Below, piece after piece: positions 1-5,648 of a stretch of DNA of 8,587 nucleotides. The DNA lies in NCBI GenBank assembly GCA_016295225.1, contig JAEDLP010000078.1:1-8587 (forward strand), given 5' to 3'. Under the pieces are notes generated by a model that saw only the letters and a list, made by a program, of their open reading frames with translations, did no database searches and was not told the origin of the DNA. Both the position numbers and the translations under genes were made by a program. The number at the start of each line of letters is the position of its first letter. The first letter of the stretch is position 1. The DNA is from Oscillospiraceae bacterium (GTDB lineage: Bacteria > Bacillota > Clostridia > Oscillospirales > Oscillospiraceae).

Positions 1-302
1 ACGTGGTCTCCACCGTCCGGGGCATGGACCTGGAGATCATCCAGTGGGACGTGGACAGCCTGGACTGGAAGGACTACGACGCGGCCACCATCACCGAGCG
101 GGTAACCTCCAAGGTCGCCCCCGGCTCCATCGTCCTCTTCCACAACGCCGCCCTCCACACCCCGGAGGCCCTCCCCTCCATCCTGGAATATCTCCTCCAG
201 GAGGGGTACGAGATCGTCCCCGTGAGCCAGCTTATCCTGGACGGAGAATGCGGCAAGGACTACACCCTGGATCACACCGGCCGCCAGTGCCCCACAGAGT
301 AA
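1..302 (+). CDS. Polysaccharide deacetylase (NodB-homology) family protein, C-terminal part only
   Basis: The reading frame is open from the left edge and ends with TAA at 300-302, so the N-terminal part lies outside the window. The GTG at position 3 is probably an internal codon. About 99 residues are visible. They contain the pattern WDVDSLDWK near visible residue 15 and PGSIVLFHN near residue 40, followed by a helix and the strand GYEIVPVSQLI. These match the last strands of the NodB-type deacetylase barrel, where the family usually has a GSIILxH motif with a late active-site histidine. Such enzymes remove N-acetyl groups from peptidoglycan or other polysaccharides outside the membrane. 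The metal-binding Asp-His-His residues would lie upstream and cannot be checked. Family membership is fairly secure; the substrate is not known. It is separated from the next operon by a terminator and a promoter, so it is probably an independent unit. Confidence 0.8.
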   Translation, partial: VVSTVRGMDLEIIQWDVDSLDWKDYDAATITERVTSKVAPGSIVLFHNAALHTPEALPSILEYLLQEGYEIVPVSQLILDGECGKDYTLDHTGRQCPTE

Positions 303-308
303 CCGACA

Positions 309-351
309 GAACCCGAGCAAAAGCCCCAGCTTCCGCTCGGGTTCATTTTTT
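309..351 (+). terminator. Rho-independent terminator after the deacetylase gene
   Basis: GAACCCGAGC (309-318) pairs perfectly with GCTCGGGTTC (335-344). The loop can form a further four-pair stem (AAGC 321-324 with GCTT 329-332). A run of six T residues follows at 346-351. The hairpin starts seven bases after the stop codon. Confidence 0.9.
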
Positions 352-374
352 CTGTAAAATCAGGCAAATACCCC

Positions 375-403
375 TTTACATCCTCATTTTCCAGTGATAC
401 AAT
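375..403 (+). promoter_or_regulatory. Sigma-A promoter of the pantothenate/CoA operon
   Basis: TTTACA (375-380) and TACAAT (398-403) are spaced by exactly 17 bp. TG at 395-396 gives an extended -10 (TG-N-TACAAT). The expected transcription start is near 410, leaving a 5' leader of about 150 nt before the panG start codon at 561. The -10 hexamer overlaps an in-frame upstream ATG (402), which argues that this ATG is not translated from this promoter. Confidence 0.8.
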
Positions 404-560
404 GGCCCCGTCTGCCGGGAGACCGCTCAGAGAGCGGCTGCCGGCCACAAGCGGATGGTATTCCAAGGTTGGAAACTGTACCGACATATTCCCTGAAACT
501 CCGTCTTTGCGGAACGGAAAAGCACCGCGTCACCTGACAGAAGCGAAAGCAGGTGATACG
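404..560 (+). promoter_or_regulatory. Structured 5' leader of the pan/coa operon, candidate cis-regulatory RNA
   Basis: Between the promoter and the panG start codon lies a leader in which I can pair four stem-loops by eye. SL1: 414-418 with 441-445, plus 423-428 with 432-437, with a possible bulged A at 422. SL2: 457-460 with 479-482, plus 461-465 with 470-474. SL3: 500-504 with 514-518. SL4: 530-536 with 550-556. An alternative pairing of GTCT (410-413) with AGAC (420-423) leaves GCCGG in a loop that could pair with 441-445. SL4 covers the panG Shine-Dalgarno sequence. Known background: the pan RNA motif, hairpins with bulged adenosines that are often in tandem, occurs upstream of pantothenate genes in Firmicutes and other phyla. 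Assigning this leader to that family is a guess from context and the bulged A residues. The ligand or effector is unknown. Confidence 0.5.
530..556 (+). promoter_or_regulatory. Ribosome-binding-site-sequestering hairpin before panG
   Basis: TCACCTG (530-536) is perfectly complementary to CAGGTGA (550-556). The 3' arm contains AGGTG (551-555), the only plausible Shine-Dalgarno sequence for the ATG at 561, five bases away. C538 can also pair with G549, leaving A537 bulged. The loop contains GC-GAAA-GC, a potential GNRA tetraloop in a competing fold. When closed, this hairpin would block ribosome binding, so it is a natural point of translational control. The pairing is seen directly; the regulatory role is inferred. 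Confidence 0.55.
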
Positions 561-1418
561 ATGAAAATTGGATTCATTGGAGCAGGAAAAGTTGGCTTCT
601 CATTGGGCAAGTTTTTTGTCCAGGGCAACCTTCCGGTGACCGGCTACTACAGCCGGCAGCGAGAATCGGCCCAGGAAGCGGCGTTATTTACCAACACGAA
701 ACCCTATGACACGATGCTGGCATTGGTTCGGGAGAGTGACGCGCTCTTTTTGACTGTTCCAGACGGAATGATCCCCTCAGTTTTTACCCAACTGAGGCAG
801 TATGATCTCTCAGGGAAACAAATCTGTCATTGCAGCGGCGCTATGACCGCCCGGGAGGCCTTTCCCGGCGCGGAACATTCCGGCGCCTACCACTATTCGA
901 TCCACCCGCTGTTCCCTATCAGCAGTAAGTACACTGCCTATCGGGAATTGCCGGGTGCTTTTTTCTGTCTGGAGGGAGACGGCCCCCACCTGACCTGGTG
1001 GCGGGATACCCTCGCCGCTCTGGGTCCCACGGTTCGGATCATCCCCGGGGAGGGGAAGGTCCGCTACCACGCCGCCTGCGCCATGGCCAGCAATCTGGTC
1101 TGCGCCCTGGCGGCGGAGAGCCTGGAGCTGCTGGAGAGCTGCGGCTTCCCCCGGGATCTGGCCCGTCAGGCTCTGGCCCCCCTCATGGAGTCCAACCTGG
1201 CTCACATCCTCCAGGATGGCCCGGAGGCCGCCCTCACCGGTCCGGTGGAGCGGTGCGACACGGAGACGGTGGCCAAGCACTTGGCCTGCCTGCCCGACGA
1301 CGCCCGGCGGCTTTACACCGCCGCCTCCCGGAAGCTGGTGGACCTGGCCCAGAAAAAACACCCGGACAAAGACTATCAGTCTATGAACCACATCTTAAAG
1401 GAAGGATCGAGGACATGA
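561..1418 (+). CDS. panG: Rossmann-like/DUF2520 protein, probable ketopantoate reductase of the PanG type
   Basis: The 285-residue product probably reduces 2-ketopantoate to pantoate with NAD(P)H in the cytoplasm. An N-terminal Rossmann fold starts with MKIGFIGAGKVG; GxGxxG is at residues 7-12. YYSR at 29-32 follows the second strand and hints at NADP. LTVPDG (64-69) and YSIHPLFPIS (112-121) follow. A DUF2520-type C-terminal domain runs from about 130 and contains KVRYHAAC (166-173) and ALTGPVERCD (224-233). The start at 561 is preferred over the in-frame ATG at 402 because the latter lies in the promoter -10 and the Rossmann motif begins exactly at 561. The gene overlaps panB by ATGA. No panE is present in this operon, and DUF2520 proteins called PanG are known to replace PanE in Francisella and some Firmicutes. 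The family call is strong; the exact activity is inferred from context. The first 400 bases are clearly less GC-rich than the rest. Confidence 0.8.
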   Translation: MKIGFIGAGKVGFSLGKFFVQGNLPVTGYYSRQRESAQEAALFTNTKPYDTMLALVRESDALFLTVPDGMIPSVFTQLRQYDLSGKQICHCSGAMTAREAFPGAEHSGAYHYSIHPLFPISSKYTAYRELPGAFFCLEGDGPHLTWWRDTLAALGPTVRIIPGEGKVRYHAACAMASNLVCALAAESLELLESCGFPRDLARQALAPLMESNLAHILQDGPEAALTGPVERCDTETVAKHLACLPDDARRLYTAASRKLVDLAQKKHPDKDYQSMNHILKEGSRT

Positions 1419-2302
1419 AACAGAACACGGTTGCCACCCTGGCCGCCATGAAGGCCAGGGGCGAGAAGATCTCCCAGCTCACCTGTTACGACTACTCCAC
1501 CGCCCGGATCATGGACGAGGCCGGGATCAACACCATCCTGGTGGGGGACAGTCTGGGCATGACCATGCAGGGCTACCCCGACACCCTGCCCGTTACCGTG
1601 GACGAGATGATCATCTATGGCCGCAGCGTGGCCCGGGCCTGCAAGAACACCTTTGTGGTGCTGGATATGCCCTTTATGAGCTATCAGGTCTCCCCCGAGC
1701 AGGCCCTGACCAACGCCGGCCGCATGATGAAGGAGGCCATGGTGGACTGCGTGAAGCTGGAGGGCGGCAAGGCCGTCTGCCCCCAGATCCGGGCCATCAC
1801 CAATGCCGGCATCCCCGTCTGCGCCCATGTGGGCATGACCCCCCAGTCCCACCACACCTACGGGGGCTTCAAGGTCCAGGGCAAGGGGGAGGAGGGCGCC
1901 CGCCGGGTGCTGGAGGACGCCCTTGCCGTCCAGGAGGCCGGCGCCTTCGCCGTGGTGCTGGAGTGCGTGCCCCCCAAACTTGCCGCCCTCATCACCAAGA
2001 AGCTGGACATCATCACCATCGGCATCGGGGCCGGCAGCGGCTGCGACGGCCAGGTCCTGGTCTGCCAGGATATGCTGGGCATCGGCGACAGCGGCTACCT
2101 GCCCAAGTTTGTCAAGACCTTCGCCCAGGTGGGCGATGTGATGAAGGAGGCCTTCCAGACCTACGACCGGCAGGTCAAGGCCAGCGTCTTCCCCACCGCC
2201 AGGGAATCCTATGTCAAGAGCGACTGCTCCGACGATATCCTGGCCCGGCTGGACCGGGAGTACCGGCCCGAGGAACCCCTGAAAATCTGTTCTGTACTGT
2301 GA
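1415..2302 (+). CDS. panB: 3-methyl-2-oxobutanoate hydroxymethyltransferase (ketopantoate hydroxymethyltransferase)
   Basis: The enzyme transfers a hydroxymethyl group from 5,10-methylene-tetrahydrofolate to 2-ketoisovalerate, giving ketopantoate, the first committed step of pantothenate synthesis. The 295-residue product forms the phosphoenolpyruvate-mutase-like TIM barrel. Visible family motifs are CYDYSTARI, VGDSLGM with the metal ligand Asp45, LDMPF with Asp84, VKLEGG with Lys114 and Glu116, AHVGMTPQ with His138, and VLECVP with the catalytic Glu183, then IGIGAG (202-207). The C-terminus runs some 20-30 residues beyond the compact E. coli enzyme and ends with a polar tail containing two cysteines (271 and 292). 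The ATG at 1415 overlaps the panG stop (ATGA), which suggests translational coupling. An upstream extension in this frame only overlaps panG and shows no PanB similarity. Confidence 0.97.
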   Translation: MKQNTVATLAAMKARGEKISQLTCYDYSTARIMDEAGINTILVGDSLGMTMQGYPDTLPVTVDEMIIYGRSVARACKNTFVVLDMPFMSYQVSPEQALTNAGRMMKEAMVDCVKLEGGKAVCPQIRAITNAGIPVCAHVGMTPQSHHTYGGFKVQGKGEEGARRVLEDALAVQEAGAFAVVLECVPPKLAALITKKLDIITIGIGAGSGCDGQVLVCQDMLGIGDSGYLPKFVKTFAQVGDVMKEAFQTYDRQVKASVFPTARESYVKSDCSDDILARLDREYRPEEPLKICSVL

Positions 2303-2312
2303 GGAATTAACG

Positions 2313-3167
2313 ATGATTATTGCAAAAACCATAGAAGAAGTCCGGGCTCAGGTCCGGGCCTGGAAGCAGGAGGGCCTCACCGTAGGTCTGGTGCCCACCA
2401 TGGGCTATCTCCATGAGGGCCACGCCAGCCTGGTGGACAAAGCCGTCAGCCAGTGCGACCGGGTGGTGGCCTCCGACTTTGTGAACCCCACCCAGTTCGG
2501 CCCCAACGAGGACCTGGAAGCCTATCCCCGGGATTTTGACCGGGACTGCGCCCTGCTGGAGGAGCACGGCTGCCACATGGTCTTCTACCCCGAGGTCTCT
2601 GAGATGTACGCCCCCGACGCCGCCACCTATGTGGAGATCCTCTCCGACATGCCCAAGCAGCTCTGCGGCCAGACCCGTCCCATCCACTTCCGGGGCGTGT
2701 GCACCGTGGTCTCCAAGCTCTTCAACATCGTCACCCCCGACAAGGCCTTTTTTGGCCAGAAGGACGCCCAGCAGCTGGCCATCATCCGCCGTATGGTCCG
2801 GGATCTGTCCTACGGCATCGAGATCGTGGGCTGCCCCATCGTCCGGGAGCCTGACGGCTTAGCTAAATCCTCCCGCAACACCTACCTGAACCCCCAGGAG
2901 CGGCAGGCCGCCCTGGTCCTCTCCCAGGCCGTCCGCCTGGGCCAGACCATGGTGGAGGAGGGCGAGACCGACGCCCGCCGGGTCGTGGAGGCCATGACCG
3001 CCCACATCCAGGCCGAGCCCCTGGCCCGCATCGACTATGTCTCCGCCGTGGACGGCGTGACCATGCTGCCCGTGGAGACCATCCAGGGCTCCGTCCTGGT
3101 GGCCATGGCCGTCTACATCGGCAAGACCCGTTTGATTGACAACTTTATCGTGGAGAAGGGAGAATAA
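2313..3167 (+). CDS. panC: Pantothenate synthetase (pantoate--beta-alanine ligase)
   Basis: This cytoplasmic enzyme uses ATP to form pantoyl-adenylate and then joins it to beta-alanine, giving pantothenate. The 284-residue product has the nucleotidyltransferase HIGH-like signature: PTMGYLHEGHASL places His34 and His37 in the ATP site. Also seen are VNPTQFGPNEDL (58-69), FRGVCTVVSKLFNIV (126-140), FGQKDAQQ with Lys150, and the KMSKS-equivalent loop KSSRNTYL (185-192). The C-terminal dimerisation domain ends with KTRLIDN (271-277). The length matches the family. A GAGGA Shine-Dalgarno overlaps the panB stop codon (2301-2305), seven bases before the ATG. It is followed by panD after four bases, so substrate supply (pantoate from PanB/PanG, beta-alanine from PanD) is co-transcribed. 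Confidence 0.97.
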   Translation: MIIAKTIEEVRAQVRAWKQEGLTVGLVPTMGYLHEGHASLVDKAVSQCDRVVASDFVNPTQFGPNEDLEAYPRDFDRDCALLEEHGCHMVFYPEVSEMYAPDAATYVEILSDMPKQLCGQTRPIHFRGVCTVVSKLFNIVTPDKAFFGQKDAQQLAIIRRMVRDLSYGIEIVGCPIVREPDGLAKSSRNTYLNPQERQAALVLSQAVRLGQTMVEEGETDARRVVEAMTAHIQAEPLARIDYVSAVDGVTMLPVETIQGSVLVAMAVYIGKTRLIDNFIVEKGE

Positions 3168-3171
3168 CACC

Positions 3172-3567
3172 ATGACCATCGAAATGCTGAAGGGCAAGAT
3201 CCACCGGGCCACTGTGGTCCAGGCCGAGCTGAACTATGTGGGCTCCATCACCGTAGACCAGGACCTGCTGGACGCCTCCGGGATTCTGGAGTATGAAAAG
3301 GTCCAGATCGTGGACATCGACAACGGCAGCCGTTTTGAGACCTACACCATCGCCGGGGAGGCCAGCTCCGGCATGATCTGCCTGAACGGGGCCGCCGCCC
3401 GATGCGTCAGCGTGGGGGACAAGATCATCATCATGTCCTACGCCCAGATGACCCCCGAGGAGGTCAAGCGCGACTACCACCCCAACGTGGTCTTCGTGGA
3501 CGAAAACAACAAGATCGCCCGGGTGACCACCTATGAAAAGCACGGCCTGCTGAAGGATATGACCTGA
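3172..3567 (+). CDS. panD: Aspartate 1-decarboxylase proenzyme (pyruvoyl enzyme)
   Basis: The enzyme decarboxylates L-aspartate to beta-alanine for PanC. The product is 131 residues and is made as a proenzyme that cleaves itself at Gly24-Ser25 (in YVGSIT); Ser25 becomes the pyruvoyl group. With the ATG at 3172, other key residues fall at the numbering of the E. coli enzyme: His11, Arg54, Thr57, Tyr58 and Asn72 in NGAAA. This supports the start over the ATG at 3184 and over upstream in-frame codons inside panC. A purine-rich AGGGAGA Shine-Dalgarno lies at 3156-3162 within the panC end. The gene lies four bases downstream of panC and 26 bases upstream of coaBC. No PanZ/PanM-type maturation factor is seen here; Gram-positive PanD proteins generally process themselves. 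Confidence 0.97.
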   Translation: MTIEMLKGKIHRATVVQAELNYVGSITVDQDLLDASGILEYEKVQIVDIDNGSRFETYTIAGEASSGMICLNGAAARCVSVGDKIIIMSYAQMTPEEVKRDYHPNVVFVDENNKIARVTTYEKHGLLKDMT

Positions 3568-3593
3568 CTGCCAGATAACACGGAGGAGCGACC

Positions 3594-4814
3594 ATGGAAC
3601 AGTTACAAGGAAAATGCGTCCTGCTGGGGATCACCGGCGGCATCGCCGCCTACAAGATGGCCAACGTGGCCAGCGCCCTGGTGAAAGCCGGGGCCGAGGT
3701 CCACGTAGTGATGACCGAGAACGCCACCCAGTTCATCACCCCCCTGACCTTTGAGACCCTCACCAACAACCGCTGCGTGGTGGACACCTTCGCCCGGGAC
3801 TTCCAGTACGACGTGACCCACATCTCCCTGGCCAAGAAGGCCGACCTGATTCTGGTGGCCCCGGCCACCGCCAACGTCATCGCCAAGCTGGCCCACGGCA
3901 TTGCCGACGACATGCTCACCACGGTGGTTCTGGCCGCCCGGTGCCGGAAGCTTGTGGCCCCGGCCATGAACACCGCCATGCTGGAAAACCCCGTCACCCA
4001 GGACAACCTGCGCACCCTGGCCGGTTACGGCTTCGGGATCATCCAGCCCGCCAGCGGCCTGCTGGCCTGCCGGGACGTGGGCAGCGGCAAGCTCCCTGAG
4101 CCGGAGGTCCTGCTGGACCACGTGGCCCGGGAGATCGCCCGGGAGAAGGACCTGGCCGGCGTCCGGGTGACGGTGACCGCCGGGCCCACCCAGGAATCCC
4201 TGGACCCGGTGCGCTACCTCACCAACCACAGCTCCGGCCGCATGGGCTACGCCATCGCCCGGGAGGCCATGCTCCGGGGGGCCGAGGTCACCCTGATCTC
4301 CGGCCCGGTGGCCCTGGACCCGGTGCCCTTTGTGGAGACCAAGCCCGTGACCACCGCGGCGGACATGCTGGCCGCCATCCAGGAGGCCCTGCCCACCACC
4401 GATATCCTCATCAAGTCCGCCGCCGTGGCCGACTACCGTCCCGCCACCGTGGCCGACGACAAGATGAAGAAGAAGGACGGCGACCTGTCCATCCCCCTGG
4501 CCCGCACCGGCGATATCCTGGGCTGGGTGGCCGAGCACCGGCATCCCGGCCTCTTCGTCTGCGGCTTCTCCATGGAGACCCAGAACATGCTGGAGAACTC
4601 CCAGGCCAAGCTGGCAAAGAAGAAGCTGGACATGATTGTGGCCAACAACCTGAAGGTGGAGGGGGCCGGTTTCGGCGTGGAGACCAACGTGGTCACCCTC
4701 ATCACCAAAGACAACGTCACCCAACTGCCCCTCATGGGCAAGGACCAGGTGGCCGCCCGGCTGCTGGAGGAGATCCAGCGGCTGCGCCAGGCCTCCAGCG
4801 AGGAATCCCTATGA
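3594..4814 (+). CDS. coaBC: Bifunctional phosphopantothenoylcysteine synthetase / decarboxylase
   Basis: This flavoprotein joins 4'-phosphopantothenate to cysteine (CoaB activity, CTP-dependent) and decarboxylates the product to 4'-phosphopantetheine (CoaC activity, FMN-dependent). The 406-residue length is typical. The CoaC domain spans about 1-185: GITGGIAAYK (12-21), the catalytic His76 in THISLA, APATANVIAK (89-98), PAMN (123-126) and the active-site Cys159 in LLACRDVGSGK, where many homologues have G instead of R. The CoaB domain spans about 188-400: VTAGPTQESLDPVRYLTNHSSG (Asn211), AAVADYRP (276-283) and the lysine-rich DKMKKK (289-294). A good GGAGG ribosome site at 3582-3586 lies seven bases before the ATG. 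Its stop overlaps the coaX start (ATGA, 4811-4814). Confidence 0.97.
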   Translation: MEQLQGKCVLLGITGGIAAYKMANVASALVKAGAEVHVVMTENATQFITPLTFETLTNNRCVVDTFARDFQYDVTHISLAKKADLILVAPATANVIAKLAHGIADDMLTTVVLAARCRKLVAPAMNTAMLENPVTQDNLRTLAGYGFGIIQPASGLLACRDVGSGKLPEPEVLLDHVAREIAREKDLAGVRVTVTAGPTQESLDPVRYLTNHSSGRMGYAIAREAMLRGAEVTLISGPVALDPVPFVETKPVTTAADMLAAIQEALPTTDILIKSAAVADYRPATVADDKMKKKDGDLSIPLARTGDILGWVAEHRHPGLFVCGFSMETQNMLENSQAKLAKKKLDMIVANNLKVEGAGFGVETNVVTLITKDNVTQLPLMGKDQVAARLLEEIQRLRQASSEESL

Positions 4815-5605
4815 TCCTGACCATTGACATCGGCAACACCACCGTGAGCCTGGGGGGCCTGGAGCGAGACCCGGACCACGGGTACACCGTCCGCTTCCGC
4901 GGAAAGGTGGATACCGTCCCCGCCTGGGGAGTCACAGACTATCTCCAGGCCATCCGCCGCCTGCTGAAAAAGCTGGGGGCCGCCACAGAGGAGTTTGAAG
5001 GGGCCGTGCTGTCCAGCGTGGTCCCCTGCCTCATCGTCCCCCTGAGCAACTGCGTCCGCATCCTCACCGGGAAGGACCCGGTGCTCATCACCAAGGACAG
5101 CGAGACCGGCCTCACCATGCAGGTCCCCGAGCCGGGCCGGGTGGGGCTGGACCGGCTGGTGGACGCCGCCTGGGTAGCCGAGCGCTTCCCCCTCCCCGCC
5201 GTCACCGTGGACATGGGGACGGCCACTACCTTTAATGTATTGGACGAGAACCGGCAGTTTCTGGGTGGAATCATCGCCCCGGGGCTGGACACCAGCCTGT
5301 CCGCCCTCAGCGACCGGGCGGCCCAGCTGCCCAACGTGGCTCTGGACACCCCGGACTACGTGATCGGGCGGAACACCGAGGAGTGTATGCTCTCCGGGGC
5401 CGTGGTGGGAGCCGCCGCTATGGTGGACGGCATGGTCTCCCGGATCGAGGGGGAGCTGGGCCAGCCGGTCACCCTGGTCATCACCGGGGGCCTGGCCCGC
5501 TACGCCGAGTCCCTCTGCACCCACCCCCATGTTTACGACCCCCATCTGCTCACCAAGGGCCTGGGCCTGCTCTATGACAAGAACTGCGCCCCCACCACAC
5601 CGTGA
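4811..5605 (+). CDS. coaX: Type III pantothenate kinase
   Basis: CoaX phosphorylates pantothenate to 4'-phosphopantothenate in the cytoplasm. Type III kinases belong to the ASKHA fold, typically need a monovalent cation and, unlike type I enzymes, are not feedback-inhibited by CoA. The 264-residue product shows the phosphate-binding motif MILTIDIGNTTVSLG with Asp6, GLDRLVDAAW (112-121, GxDR motif), VDMGTATTFNVLD (133-145) and GGIIAPGL (152-159). SGAVVGAAAMVDG (195-207) and VITGGLA (223-229) complete the fold. It overlaps coaBC by four bases and is the last gene of the operon, two bases before the terminator stem. Because CoaX resists CoA feedback, control at the level of the operon leader would make physiological sense; that last point is inference. 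Confidence 0.96.
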   Translation: MILTIDIGNTTVSLGGLERDPDHGYTVRFRGKVDTVPAWGVTDYLQAIRRLLKKLGAATEEFEGAVLSSVVPCLIVPLSNCVRILTGKDPVLITKDSETGLTMQVPEPGRVGLDRLVDAAWVAERFPLPAVTVDMGTATTFNVLDENRQFLGGIIAPGLDTSLSALSDRAAQLPNVALDTPDYVIGRNTEECMLSGAVVGAAAMVDGMVSRIEGELGQPVTLVITGGLARYAESLCTHPHVYDPHLLTKGLGLLYDKNCAPTTP

Positions 5606-5607
5606 AC

Positions 5608-5646
5608 AACAGCGCAGAAGCCGCCGGCTTCTGCGCTGTTTCTTTT
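5608..5646 (+). terminator. Terminator between the convergent coaX and hcp genes
   Basis: A perfect 15-bp stem (5608-5622 with 5626-5640) has a three-base loop and is followed by TTTCTTTT (5639-5646 including the last stem bases). It starts two bases after the coaX stop and ends just before the hcp stop on the other strand. The T-run is good on the plus strand. On the minus strand the stem is equally strong but the trailing sequence is poor in T, so termination of hcp there may be weaker. Confidence 0.9.
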
Positions 5647-5648
5647 GA

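Noticed and set aside
414..424. GCCGGGAGACC resembles the 3' conserved box of cobalamin riboswitches
   Set aside because: It lies at the very start of the leader; none of the upstream cobalamin core elements would be transcribed, so the likeness is probably chance.
402..560. In-frame N-terminal extension of panG starting at ATG 402
   Set aside because: The ATG is part of the promoter -10 element, there is no ribosome site, and the Rossmann motif begins at 561 as expected for the family.
998..1414. Upstream extension of the panB frame inside panG
   Set aside because: The translation is Gly/Pro/Arg-rich shadow sequence, and PanB homology starts at 1415, where ATGA overlap with panG is typical coupling.
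1376..2332. Long minus-strand open frame opposite panB (318 codons)
   Set aside because: It is a shadow of a GC-rich gene: low-complexity His/Gly/Leu/Val-rich translation with no family motif. The same holds for the minus-strand frames at 3603-4724 and 4433-5545.
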